Shown: piece by piece, positions 16,486 to 24,049 of the stretch | Layout of the letters: every line of letters begins with the position of its first letter | Position numbering within the stretch: position 1 is the stretch's first letter | From: Gracilibacillus oryzae | GTDB lineage: Bacteria; Bacillota; Bacilli; Bacillales; Amphibacillaceae | Length of the DNA stretch: 40,411 bases | NCBI RefSeq assembly: GCF_009498735.1 | Contig: NZ_ML762445.1 | Span: 11,632-52,042 of the forward strand | Direction of reading: 5' to 3' | Translations under genes and position numbers: made by a program | Notes under the pieces: generated by a model | What the model saw: only the letters and a program-made list of their open reading frames with translations | Told to the model about the DNA's origin: nothing | Databases searched by the model: none

Positions 16486-16617
16486 GTGAAACTATGCTTA
16501 TCGTTATTTTACGTAAATATAGGCAAGGAACACAAGAGAAAGGCTGTGATTAATTGTAAGGTAGAGGTACTTGATGATAACAAAGCTTCCGTGTTTGTTA
16601 GTGTTTTTTTGTTTTAA
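16486..16617 (+). pseudogene. Coding-like remnant of unknown gene (possible hotdog thioesterase end)
   Basis: An open stretch ending at 16617 reads GKEHKRKAVINCKVEVLDDN and then SVFVSVFLF, with the alternating pattern of beta strands and a pattern reminiscent of the C-terminal strands of hotdog-fold thioesterases. It has no ribosome site or proper start and is far too short, so it looks like a 3' gene remnant. The family idea is weak. The remaining bases up to 16800 show no gene. Confidence 0.25.
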
Positions 16618-16799
16618 GAAGAAGAGGATGAGCGAAGAAAGATGATCCATATGGACTAATTTAGAAGTTTTCCTAAAGATCCAGCAACTTTATCTTCATG
16701 CTAATTGCCCGCTTATATACTATATTGATTTATTTCAAAGGACGATAGTACTGATTTTTCGATATCTCAGTCCTGTGGTTATAGGTATTTGGTGCAATA

Positions 16800-16828
16800 T
16801 TCACAAATATGGATTATTATGCTATAAA
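16800..16828 (+). promoter_or_regulatory. Sigma-A promoter with extended -10 for the stalk-domain gene
   Basis: TTCACA (16800-16805) and TATAAA (16823-16828) are 17 bases apart, and a TG one base before the -10 (TGCTATAAA) gives an extended -10. The gene starts 46 bases downstream. Confidence 0.6.
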
Positions 16829-16874
16829 TAGATTGGAAACATTATGTAAAATTTAATAAGGGAGAGAGTTGTAA

Positions 16875-17567
16875 ATGAAGAATGTTGGAAAAAAGGCTGT
16901 CGTAGGTATAGCTACTGCGACTATGGTATTAGGCTTCGCAACAGGAGTAGGAGCAAATTCACTTTTAGAAAAGATAACAGCCTATAAGAACCACGGGATT
17001 AATTTCCAGGTAGATGGTCAGGATTGGACACCCAAAGACCCATCAGGGAACGATTTAACTGCTATTACTTACAGTGGCTCTACATATTTGCCAGTCCGTT
17101 CCGTAGGTGAAGCTTTCGATGTTGGAGTTAATTGGAATGATAGTACGCAAACGGTTAGTCTTGGTGAGACTGACAAGGACTTGTCAATTATGGATTTGAA
17201 AGTTGTAAAAGACCATTATGCTGTTTCGAAAACAGTCGATAGTAATGTAACGGTACAAAATGGTGTGAATTATGAAAGTGGATTCCATATCAAGGAGATC
17301 AATTCAGCAGAGAAAGAATTTACTCTCGGACCTAATGGCAGTTACCAACATGCTAATTTTAAAGTCTTTGATCTGGGAAGTGAGAAAGGGATTACTGTAA
17401 CATTTAAAGACGGTGATGTAACTCTGAAAGAAGTAGACGTAACTGCAAATGGAAAAGGCGTCGATGTCGACATAAACATTGGCGGTGTGAAAGAACTGGA
17501 AATAATATTTGAATCAAAAACGTTAGGTTCTGATTCTCAAGCATTTATTACAGGTACTGTTAATTAA
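16875..17567 (+). CDS. Secreted protein with copper amine oxidase-like N-terminal (stalk) domain
   Basis: A 230-residue exported protein. Residues 1-28 are a signal peptide (KK, then a hydrophobic core, ending GVGANS). Residues about 40-100 contain the stalk-domain pattern (PF07833): TYLPVRSVGEAFDVGVNWND followed by TVSLG. In many Firmicutes this module is a wall- or matrix-associated accessory domain and does not imply amine oxidase activity. The C-terminal half (from about 105) looks like an all-beta sandwich with NPCBM/CBM-like spacing; I cannot name it. GGGAGAG precedes the ATG. The gene is single, with its own promoter and a terminator-like hairpin downstream. Confidence 0.75.
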   Translation: MKNVGKKAVVGIATATMVLGFATGVGANSLLEKITAYKNHGINFQVDGQDWTPKDPSGNDLTAITYSGSTYLPVRSVGEAFDVGVNWNDSTQTVSLGETDKDLSIMDLKVVKDHYAVSKTVDSNVTVQNGVNYESGFHIKEINSAEKEFTLGPNGSYQHANFKVFDLGSEKGITVTFKDGDVTLKEVDVTANGKGVDVDINIGGVKELEIIFESKTLGSDSQAFITGTVN

Positions 17568-18029
17568 GCACCATTCCGTTGTTTTATAACTATGGTGAAA
17601 AAGGCTAACGAACACCACTGCTGCAGCATTTACTTTGAAAATCACCACTGAGTCTGACCTCACAAATAATAAAAAGCCTCTACTGAATGAAACTGCAATT
17701 TATAATTCACAGCTAAGTAGACACGGAACAAGCATAGCTAATAGTATAAGAATTAGCGTATCATAGAGCCTTCCCTCTATTCTCTTTCCGAACAACTAGA
17801 CTTTGCTCATGCTTAGAAGTAATAGGATAAGAGATTGTATTGTAAACTAATTCTAATATCTAAAAGATGAGACAGGGAGGAAGCTCCTTGTCTTTTCTTA
17901 TCCAGATGGAAAATGAATTAGTTAGAGGCGAAATAGAGCACCAAATCAGACAATAATTCATTAGAGAAAAACTGTCCGATTTAGTATGTGCATTATTTCT
18001 TACTGGAGTCCAGAAAAATGTACGGTTAC
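17568..18029. other. Intergenic region with several hairpins, no gene seen
   Basis: No frame here is convincing. Inverted repeats include TCTACT/AGTAGA (about 17680-17720), GCTAAT/ATTAGC (about 17738-17757), and the terminator-like hairpin at 17870-17893. The content suggests worn intergenic repeats. Confidence 0.3.
17870..17897 (+). terminator. Terminator-like hairpin downstream of the stalk-domain gene
   Basis: AGACAGGGAG (17870-17879) pairs with CTCCTTGTCT (17884-17893) with one wobble, loop GAAG, then TTTC. It lies 300 bases past the stop, so it may belong to an unrecognised transcript. Confidence 0.45.
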
Positions 18030-18875
18030 TTAAACTAAGTAAGTCTTCCCATCCCGCTGTTCAATTTTTCTTTCTTTCATTAATTTACCAAGTGCACGTT
18101 TGAATGCTGCTTTACTAATGTTAAAGGTACCACGGATATCTTCTGGATCACTTTTATCGGAAAACGGAATCACTCCATTGCTTTCCTCTAGTCGTGCCAG
18201 GATCATATCAGCATCTTCCCCCATACTGTGCTGCTTTAATGGTCTTAGGGATACATTTAATGTGCCATCTTCTTTCACTTCAATGACACGGCCTTCCACT
18301 AGTTCGCCTAGTCGTGGTTCTTCTTTTCGTTCAGTGTGGTGGATAAACCCGCGGTAACCTTCTTCCGTGATGCAGACAGAACCTTCTCTGTCTGTACGGT
18401 AGATGCGACCAGTAACGTTAGCGTTTAATAGATCATCTGGTGCTTCTTCAAACAATTCTCTTTCAAATACTATCTCCGTTGCCGGGAGTGCGAGAAGGCG
18501 TCCTTTCCGATCTCTTCCTAACGAAATATACACCTTGTCACCTGCAGTTGGCCATACATTTTCGAACAATGGCAGTTCATCTTTTGACAGGAGGATCTCC
18601 TTTGTTGTACCAATGTTAACAAATACACCTAAGTGTGGTAAAACTTCTACAACTTCAGCCCAGCCATATACGTTAATTTGAATTGCTGGTAGTTGTGTTG
18701 TTGCAACAGTTTGTCCTTTTTTATCCTGATAAAGAAAAACATCAACAGATTGCTCAGCTTCCAGTTCTGTATCTGTTTCATTATGGTGCAGGAGTATATC
18801 GCCTTCTAATACGTAACCAGTTTCGATTTCTCGCAGTACTTCCAGTATTTGGATTGTACCTATTTGATTATTCAT
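18030..18875 (-). CDS. cvfB: S1-domain RNA-binding protein CvfB (YitL)
   Basis: A 281-residue protein with the CvfB layout: an N-terminal OB/S1-like region, a second S1 domain (GWAEVVEVLPHLGVFVNIG and onward, about residues 65-130), a third S1 domain (GYRGFIHHTER to LNVSLRP, about 160-215) and a C-terminal winged helix (DIRGTFNISKAAFKRALGKL, about 240-260). CvfB binds RNA and affects virulence-gene expression in Staphylococcus aureus; its Bacillus homologue is YitL. The frame opens at 18896, but ATG 18875 with AAGAAGG at 8 bases is preferred. A structured leader with an intrinsic terminator ends 37 bases upstream of this start, suggesting attenuation. Confidence 0.85.
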   Translation of the reverse strand: MNNQIGTIQILEVLREIETGYVLEGDILLHHNETDTELEAEQSVDVFLYQDKKGQTVATTQLPAIQINVYGWAEVVEVLPHLGVFVNIGTTKEILLSKDELPLFENVWPTAGDKVYISLGRDRKGRLLALPATEIVFERELFEEAPDDLLNANVTGRIYRTDREGSVCITEEGYRGFIHHTERKEEPRLGELVEGRVIEVKEDGTLNVSLRPLKQHSMGEDADMILARLEESNGVIPFSDKSDPEDIRGTFNISKAAFKRALGKLMKERKIEQRDGKTYLV

Positions 18876-18911
18876 GGTATAACCTTCTTTCTTCATTAAA
18901 TATGTATTGGA

Positions 18912-18944
18912 AAAGGGGTACTCTTACTATAAGAGTACCCCTTT
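18912..18944 (-). terminator. Strong hairpin before the cvfB ribosome site
   Basis: AAAGGGGTACTCTT and AAGAGTACCCCTTT form a perfect 14-bp stem around a 5-base loop. On the minus strand it is followed by TTTTCC. It lies between the leader and the ribosome site of cvfB, the position of an attenuator. Confidence 0.75.
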
Positions 18945-19195
18945 GATTTATAAAGTAACACATAAGATTTATTATTATTTTTATAATCCCGATAAATTCG
19001 GGTGGGAAATTTCATTAATCGAATTTCACTTTACCGCGGTATATATTCCACTAGGTGTTCTCTAACTTAAGCAACGTAAGCCCTACCTGCTCTTACGTCC
19101 TTGCGACCCCTTAGTCGCGCCAGTGTGAATAAGCATCTTCAAAAAAACTTACGTAGAATGCCAGCTACACTTATAGGTTACTTCTATTTGTTAAC
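18912..19195 (-). ncRNA. Candidate structured leader RNA or small RNA upstream of cvfB
   Basis: A minus-strand transcript starting near 19195 would run about 280 bases through several hairpins to an intrinsic terminator just before the cvfB ribosome site. In transcript order: AGTGT/ACACT enclosing GCAT/ATGC; GCGAC/GTCGC; a 7-bp stem ACGTAAG/CTTACGT; GAAATT/AATTTC; CCCGA/TCGGG; and finally the terminator. The G+C-richer, folded segment stands out from its AT-rich surroundings. I see no match to T-box, SAM, TPP, lysine, PreQ1, c-di-GMP or cobalamin motifs. It could be a cis-acting attenuator of cvfB or an independent small RNA. Confidence 0.45.
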
Positions 19196-19201
19196 CTTAC
19201 T

Positions 19202-19230
19202 ATTTTCTCATGAATCTAATTGAATGTCAA
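19202..19230 (-). promoter_or_regulatory. Sigma-A promoter for the cvfB leader
   Basis: On the minus strand TTGACA (19230-19225) is a perfect -35. GAAAAT (19207-19202) follows at 17 bases, with TG at the extended -10 position. It would start transcription near 19195. Confidence 0.55.
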
Positions 19231-19309
19231 CTTTTATTTTGAAAAGTGATGGATCAGGAGGTGATCAGTTTGACTCAGCCATTATGTACATACGAATCCC
19301 ATACTCTCA

Positions 19310-19534
19310 TCATTTCCTTTTTCCCTTTCTCTGTTTTTTACTAGATGAAGAACCAAAAAAGAAGAATATGGCGGCTAATGTTATAAAAAGGGAAATAGGT
19401 GCTGCTACCGGCTCCTCTAATCCTAACCTTAGAAAGAAATCGGTCAGTGTATCAAACAACCATTCAATAGCGTAATAAGTGAAATCACCTATTTTCTCCA
19501 GTATCATATAAAAAAAATCAGGTATATTTTCCAT
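19310..19534 (-). CDS. Small membrane protein, 74 residues, unknown function
   Basis: A short protein with an amphipathic aromatic N-terminal half (MENIPDFFYMILEKIGDF and on), one clear membrane helix at about residues 45-60 (PISLFITLAAIFFFF), and a very basic tail (SSKKQRKGKRK). The start is secure: ATG 19534 with AAGGAGGG. An ECF-sigma-type promoter lies just upstream (19557-19582), suggesting induction by cell-envelope stress. Antisense plus-strand frames here are shadows. I do not recognise a family. The basic tail would lie in the cytoplasm if the helix runs outward to inward. Confidence 0.65.
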   Translation of the reverse strand: MENIPDFFYMILEKIGDFTYYAIEWLFDTLTDFFLRLGLEEPVAAPISLFITLAAIFFFFGSSSSKKQRKGKRK

Positions 19535-19556
19535 GGAAAACCCTCCTTCTTACTAA

Positions 19557-19582
19557 TACGAATCTATTTACAAAAAGTTTCC
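19557..19582 (-). promoter_or_regulatory. ECF sigma-type (sigma-W/X/M-like) promoter for the 74-residue membrane protein
   Basis: On the minus strand GGAAAC (19582-19577) is followed after exactly 16 bases by CGTA (19560-19557). This is the GAAAC-N16-CGTA arrangement of sigma-W-class promoters. The expected start would be a few bases downstream and the ATG is at 19534. Confidence 0.55.
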
Positions 19583-19722
19583 CTTTTTCAATTAGTATTT
19601 TATTCGTCCATTGAAACGGGTATAAACTAATATTATGTAACAAAGATACGTCGGACTCTAAGGAATGATACAAAATTGTAGTCTAATTGCAAAAAGATTG
19701 AAACATTGTACAAGTTGATGTT

Positions 19723-19731
19723 TGTTAAAAT
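19723..19731 (+). promoter_or_regulatory. Extended -10 element upstream of the TPR-GTPase gene
   Basis: TGTTAAAAT is an extended -10, about 45 bases before the ATG. No good -35 is seen at normal spacing. Confidence 0.35.
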
Positions 19732-19776
19732 GTAGGTTGCATAGGTTAGATAAATAAGGTAATAGGGAGGGATAGG

Positions 19777-22503
19777 ATGACGATGGAAGAACAATTAATT
19801 AATAAATCCTATTATCAGACATTTACAGATGGTATTCAACAAGTGGAGCCAATCAGGATACTAGGTGAATTATATATAGATGAACAACAAAAAGAAATGC
19901 CAGAATTATCGGATATCCGCTTTGCACAGGGAGAGGTGTATTTTCTCAATAAAGATTATGAGGCGGCCATCTTTAAATGGGAAAATGTTGATAATGAATT
20001 AGAGCCATGGGCACAGAAGAATATAGCTGATGCACATGTTAAGATGAATTTGCTTGCCATTGCAGAGGACTACTATAATGCAGTGGAGACAGATTCAGAT
20101 GTATTAAAAACAGAGGTGCTTCTGCAGCTGTTCTCCCTTTACATACAGCTCGGCAATCATGGGAAGGCAGTTGATTCTATTAAGCAGGCAGTTGACTCAA
20201 ACCCGGACTATCCTGAGGTTACCGATATGGCACGAATGTACTTTGAGGAACAACAGGATTGGGTTAATGCTGTTGAGCTTGCAGTTAATGAGGCGAAGCG
20301 GACGGAATCGTTAGCATGGTTTGTCGTTGTAGAAGGATATGTTGAACAAGGGCATACGGAAAACATTAATCCAGATTATTTTAATGAAGTGTTAATGACA
20401 CTATATCACATTGATCACAACCGTTTTGAAAGTCTAACAACTGCGCTGTGGAGCAGTTATCGGCAAAATGATCTTTATTTCACTTGGCTGGAGGAGATCA
20501 ATCATATTCTGTTGAGCGCGGATCCTGGGAATTCCTATGTATGGAGTAAGCTTTCCAATCAATATAGGGTAACATACTTTGAATTACTGACTGGCAACTA
20601 TTTAATAAAAGAATTTTCTTATTTAATTCCAAATCTTTTAACTAATTGGATGAAAATATCGATCGCTTCACATGCTGCCATAGCTTCAGCTGCCGTACTG
20701 GCGTGGAGTGAAATTTATCCGTCTAATATAGAAGCCTCCATTGTTAACAGAGCGAAAAGTCTGTTAAGCGACGCTGCATATTATCCGCATGGTATAAATG
20801 ATGGGGTACAGCTTTTCGAGTCAATCATCAAATGGGCAGAGCGTGAAGGCTTGCTTATGGACACACGTTATCAATGGATTGTTGACGAATTAACTGATTT
20901 AAATCAATACAATGTAATGTTTACTGGGACAGAGGTGAATGGTAAGTCATCATTTGTGAATATGCTCCTGAATGACGAGCTTTCAGACAACGCGGCTAAT
21001 GCTACTGTCTTTTACAAAGATGCCGATAATGCGAAAATTGTTGCAATTACGGGTGATGAGGAAAGAAACATAGCGGAACATGGTGATTTTAATGAAGCAA
21101 CAAAAGATGTGCAAACATTGATCTCCTGTGAAATGCCGGTATCATTTTTACAGAATAATCAGCTCAGCTTAATAGATGCGCCTAAGTTAACCAGTGAAGG
21201 CAACCATTATGTGAATGCAGCAGACAGCATTATGTTTGTTCTGAATGCAGACTCTAATCTTACAGGAAACGAGCTCGATAAAGCTGTTAAAATCAGGGAG
21301 CAGGCACCTGACTTGCCTGTTCATTTTCTATTATGCGAAATGGATCGAAATACAGACAGCCAGGAAGCAATGGAACGGACGGAAAGAATAACTTCGAGAA
21401 TCCATGCCTATTTTCCAGGTGCAAAAACGTTTTTCTTTTCCATGAATGAAGACAGAAACCATCAATTAGACGAGTTTTCTTCGTTTATCCAATCAGTTCA
21501 GAGCGGGCATACATTGGAAGAAGAACGTACAACCAAAATTTTGTACTATATAAAAAAATCACTTGAGTTCTTACTAACCAAACGAGAAGAAGCAGAACAT
21601 TCATTAATGGATAATATTGAGTGGAATGAAGAAAAAGTCACCAAATTAAAAGGGGCACAAAATCAATTAGGTGACATTGAAGAAAATTCGGTGCAGGTTA
21701 TCAAAACGTCTTATCTATCCATTATCATAAAATGGAGACAGAATTTGACCAAAAAGCTTCCAGAGTTGATACAACAAAGTGCGGAAGTGGTGAAGGAAGA
21801 CAGTGACCTTGGAACCATTCATAAAGAGCTTAATGATACAATAAATAAGCGGATAAATTATTATATTGAAGAAGTGGTTTTACCAGATTTATATAAAGAG
21901 CTTCAAGAATGGATTGCGTACAGTGAAAGAGATCTTGGTGAAAGCCGCGCATATTTAAGTGAGATGAGTGAGAGTTTTAATAATTTATTCGGTGAAGAAA
22001 AGATACATTTCGAATGTGACAGTAAAGTACTGGATGATTGGCATCGGGACATCAATCGCATGACAAGAAGGAACATCCAGCTCACTAGAGGAATTTTTAT
22101 CACTTCCAACAGCATTTCCCCATTCTTATGGAAAAGTGCTGGTAAGATTGTTGGTGCGTTATCCAAAAATAAAGAATCCCTTCATCATAAATATAAACAA
22201 TTCATTGAGGGGAAAGACTACAGTAAAACGATTGATATCATTGTTGATGAATTTCTGCAGCAATTCGACATCTTTGAAAAGTCACTGGAACGGGATATTA
22301 ACATGTTCTTTTCCGATTCCTATAGAGTTTTAAGTGAAACGTTAAGAGAAACATATGATGAGATTGAAGAGAATAAAAAAGTGCTAGGCGAAATGCGCGA
22401 TCAGCCAGAGCTGTACTTCAATCCAATAACATTGTTCGAGCTAAAACTTCGTCAATACGAATGGATGACAAAAGCAAGTGATGGGGTTTATCAAAATAGT
22501 TAG
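19777..22503 (+). CDS. TPR protein with central dynamin-like GTPase domain
   Basis: A 908-residue cytoplasmic protein. Residues 1-180 hold TPR-like helical pairs (AQGEVYFLNKDYEAAIFKWE, LYIQLGNHGKAVDSIKQAVD). A helical linker (180-370) leads to a GTPase domain at about 378-590. Its G1 is GTEVNGKSS (384-392), a proper P-loop. A candidate switch Thr is in NATVFYKD. G3 is LIDAPKL (Asp467), lacking the usual glycine after DxP, and the G4 position reads LLCEMD in place of N/TKxD. The rest (600-908) is long alpha-helical, as in dynamin-family stalks. It resembles bacterial dynamin-like proteins but is not DynA, which is longer and has two GTPase halves. Start ATG 19777, with 19783 possible, behind AGGGAGGG. 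It is a single gene. Likely role: membrane remodelling or protein scaffolding, by analogy only. Confidence 0.65.
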   Translation: MTMEEQLINKSYYQTFTDGIQQVEPIRILGELYIDEQQKEMPELSDIRFAQGEVYFLNKDYEAAIFKWENVDNELEPWAQKNIADAHVKMNLLAIAEDYYNAVETDSDVLKTEVLLQLFSLYIQLGNHGKAVDSIKQAVDSNPDYPEVTDMARMYFEEQQDWVNAVELAVNEAKRTESLAWFVVVEGYVEQGHTENINPDYFNEVLMTLYHIDHNRFESLTTALWSSYRQNDLYFTWLEEINHILLSADPGNSYVWSKLSNQYRVTYFELLTGNYLIKEFSYLIPNLLTNWMKISIASHAAIASAAVLAWSEIYPSNIEASIVNRAKSLLSDAAYYPHGINDGVQLFESIIKWAEREGLLMDTRYQWIVDELTDLNQYNVMFTGTEVNGKSSFVNMLLNDELSDNAANATVFYKDADNAKIVAITGDEERNIAEHGDFNEATKDVQTLISCEMPVSFLQNNQLSLIDAPKLTSEGNHYVNAADSIMFVLNADSNLTGNELDKAVKIREQAPDLPVHFLLCEMDRNTDSQEAMERTERITSRIHAYFPGAKTFFFSMNEDRNHQLDEFSSFIQSVQSGHTLEEERTTKILYYIKKSLEFLLTKREEAEHSLMDNIEWNEEKVTKLKGAQNQLGDIEENSVQVIKTSYLSIIIKWRQNLTKKLPELIQQSAEVVKEDSDLGTIHKELNDTINKRINYYIEEVVLPDLYKELQEWIAYSERDLGESRAYLSEMSESFNNLFGEEKIHFECDSKVLDDWHRDINRMTRRNIQLTRGIFITSNSISPFLWKSAGKIVGALSKNKESLHHKYKQFIEGKDYSKTIDIIVDEFLQQFDIFEKSLERDINMFFSDSYRVLSETLRETYDEIEENKKVLGEMRDQPELYFNPITLFELKLRQYEWMTKASDGVYQNS

Positions 22504-22625
22504 ATAATAGAATATTGCTAGATTTGGCTTTGTATTTGTGAAGAGTATTTTACGAATGCAGAGTCTTTTTTTATCTTATAATTTGTTGGTATTAAGGAAG
22601 ACTATCTTACCCATAAAATGATAAA

Positions 22626-22739
22626 ATGGCGAGCCATACTTATGATGAAGAACTGGCAGAGAAGTTAGTTAACGAAATACGGGAACAGTTTTTACCTTTA
22701 ATTAGAAACTTATATAATAGATTGCTAAAGGAAAGATAA
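22626..22739 (+). pseudogene. 3' remnant of HEPN-domain gene (HI0074/nucleotidyltransferase-substrate-binding type)
   Basis: An open stretch reading MASHTYDEELAEKLVNEIRE, then QFLPLIRNLYNRLLKER, matches the C-terminal end of the HEPN proteins that pair with MNT nucleotidyltransferases, where SHTYDEE follows the conserved RN of the active motif. An in-frame stop at 22614 and the absence of the N-terminal two-thirds show the gene is truncated; the Arg-Asn part of the HEPN motif is gone. It ends one base before the MNT start, the usual arrangement of the intact pair. Confidence 0.65.
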
Positions 22740-22740
22740 G

Positions 22741-23052
22741 ATGTTTGGATTAATTGAAAGTGATTTACATTATATTAAAAATGCTTTGAATAAATTTAAT
22801 GAAATTGAAACTGGAATTATTTTTGGAAGTCGGGCGATGGGAAACTACAAAAGAGGGTCAGATGTAGACATTGCAATAACAGGAAAAGAAGTTACCTCAA
22901 AGACATTATATATGTTATCTGACTTATTGAACGAGGTGTATCCTTTGCCGTACTTTTTTGATATTAATCATTATGAGTCAATATCAAATGTGAATTTTAA
23001 AAATCATATTGATAAAGAAGGTAAAATAATTTATAAAGCTAAATCCCGATAG
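22741..23052 (+). CDS. Minimal nucleotidyltransferase (MNT), HI0073-like antitoxin component
   Basis: A 103-residue MNT domain protein. The catalytic pattern is complete: GSRAMGNYKRGSDVDIAI gives Gly29-Ser30 with Asp41 and Asp43, and a third aspartate lies in YFFDI (Asp74). In intact HEPN/MNT modules this enzyme adds AMP to the HEPN RNase toxin and silences it. Here the HEPN partner just upstream survives only as a 37-codon stump, so the MNT is an orphan. AAAGGAA upstream of ATG 22741 lies inside the HEPN remnant. It may be in the course of decay, or serve another HEPN protein elsewhere. Confidence 0.8.
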   Translation: MFGLIESDLHYIKNALNKFNEIETGIIFGSRAMGNYKRGSDVDIAITGKEVTSKTLYMLSDLLNEVYPLPYFFDINHYESISNVNFKNHIDKEGKIIYKAKSR

Positions 23053-23072
23053 AAATAGAGCAGTACAGAAAA

Positions 23073-23262
23073 GGGTACTGGACAAAATGAATAATGTTAA
23101 CCCAAGAAACGAACAATACCAGTTCAAGAGATGGACTCACATACTAAGCGCAGTGTTTTGGCGGAGCGACATATGACCAACTTTTTACATGAACAAAAAC
23201 CCAAACTTTTTAGTTAAAGTTCGGGTTTTAACGCAATAAAATAGTTTTGTCTCAGTCTCTTT
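23073..23262. repeat. Dispersed intergenic repeat with inverted ends (copy B)
   Basis: The left end GGGTACTGGACAAAA (23073-23087) and the right end, minus-strand AAGAGACTGAGACAAAA, resemble the ends of the element at 4911-5060. Internally it carries the hairpin at 23196-23229 and GCGGAGCGAC. It has no reading frame and lies between the MNT and LysE genes, which converge on it. Confidence 0.5.
23196..23229. terminator. Bidirectional terminator inside repeat copy B
   Basis: AAAACCCAAACTTT pairs with AAAGTTCGGGTTTT (one wobble pair), with a 6-base loop. On the minus strand it is followed by TTTTTG, so it can end the lysE transcript; it also suits the MNT gene. Confidence 0.6.
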
Positions 23263-23288
23263 TAATATCAAGTGTCAATAAATGACTC

Positions 23289-23918
23289 CTAAATCCCTGT
23301 TTTAATACCAAAACCAACTAAAATCACGGCAGTTGATTTTTGAAATACTTGCTGAAATTTTGAGTTATTCAACCATTTTTTTGCATAGTCAATCACATAA
23401 ACAAGCGTTAAAAACCATATTACAGCAAGTGATGTAAGAATAAGTGCCAAAATAATTAATTGTTGATTGACATTTCCGTTCAGATCAATAAATTGAGGCA
23501 TAATCGTTATATAAACAATTACAGTCTTTGGATTAAGTATATTACTAAGTAAAGCTTGCATAAAGGAGGCTTTATTATACTGTTTAGAAGATTGGCTAGG
23601 TTCCTTCGCATGTGCCTGCATTTCCTCAAAAGAAAACGCACTTTTTGCAAAAAAGCTTCTGATCCCCAAATAAATTAAGTAAGCAGCTCCAGCATATTTA
23701 ATTATACTGAAGAGAATGACCGATTTGGCAATAACAACAGATAATCCCAGAATAGCGATAAGTGTCCAAAATGTAAGTCCCGTTGCCATTCCAAGCACTG
23801 TATAACGTCCGGCTTTTCGACCATAGCTGAGCGTATTTCTTACTAATAGAATTGTATCTGCTCCTGGTATAACAACCATCATTGCTGCAATGGATATGTA
23901 TGATACTAAGCTGTCCAT
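23289..23918 (-). CDS. LysE/RhtB family amino-acid exporter
   Basis: A 209-residue membrane exporter with about six segments. The family signature is at the N-terminus: VVIPGADTILLVRNTLSYGR followed by KAG, then LGMATGLTFWT. Such proteins expel amino acids such as threonine, homoserine, lysine or related compounds. The start ATG 23918 follows GGAAGGGTGA. It is transcribed divergently from a TrmB-type regulator, with a palindrome between the two, so it is a probable target of that regulator. The substrate is not visible. Confidence 0.85.
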   Translation of the reverse strand: MDSLVSYISIAAMMVVIPGADTILLVRNTLSYGRKAGRYTVLGMATGLTFWTLIAILGLSVVIAKSVILFSIIKYAGAAYLIYLGIRSFFAKSAFSFEEMQAHAKEPSQSSKQYNKASFMQALLSNILNPKTVIVYITIMPQFIDLNGNVNQQLIILALILTSLAVIWFLTLVYVIDYAKKWLNNSKFQQVFQKSTAVILVGFGIKTGI

Positions 23919-23954
23919 CTGAGTTCACCCTTCCTTTTGCAATTAGTGACTACC

Positions 23955-23968
23955 AAGGTAACTACCTT
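23955..23968. promoter_or_regulatory. Candidate operator between lysE-type and trmB-type genes
   Basis: AAGGTAACTACCTT is a perfect 6-2-6 inverted repeat. It overlaps a direct repeat, GTGACTACC / GTAACTACC. It lies 37 bases upstream of the exporter start and just upstream of the regulator promoter, well placed to control both. Confidence 0.45.
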
Positions 23969-23988
23969 ATGAATTATATCAGAATATC

Positions 23989-24018
23989 TTGGAATAAATC
24001 AACAAAATTTGCTAAAAT
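23989..24018 (+). promoter_or_regulatory. Sigma-A promoter of the TrmB-type regulator
   Basis: TTGGAA (23989-23994) and TAAAAT (24013-24018) are 18 bases apart, with TG at the extended -10 position (TGCTAAAAT). The ATG is 32 bases downstream. Confidence 0.55.
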
Positions 24019-24049
24019 ACAGTTACACTAAAGTTCTGTTGGAGGGCTT

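Noticed and set aside
18960-19195. T-box or known riboswitch before cvfB
   Set aside because: An ACCGCGG stretch recalls the T-box antiterminator, but the GGGTGG part and specifier layout are missing; no other known class fits by eye.
19224-19475. Plus-strand frame opposite the small membrane protein, and a TTG mini-frame behind AGGAGGTGATC at 19256
   Set aside because: The minus-strand gene has a clear start, ribosome site and promoter; the plus-strand ribosome-like site sits in a short palindrome (GATCA/TGATC) and the mini-frame lacks other support.
22520-22580. Terminator after the TPR-GTPase gene
   Set aside because: A T7 run is present, but the preceding stem is bulged and weak, so I did not list it as a feature.
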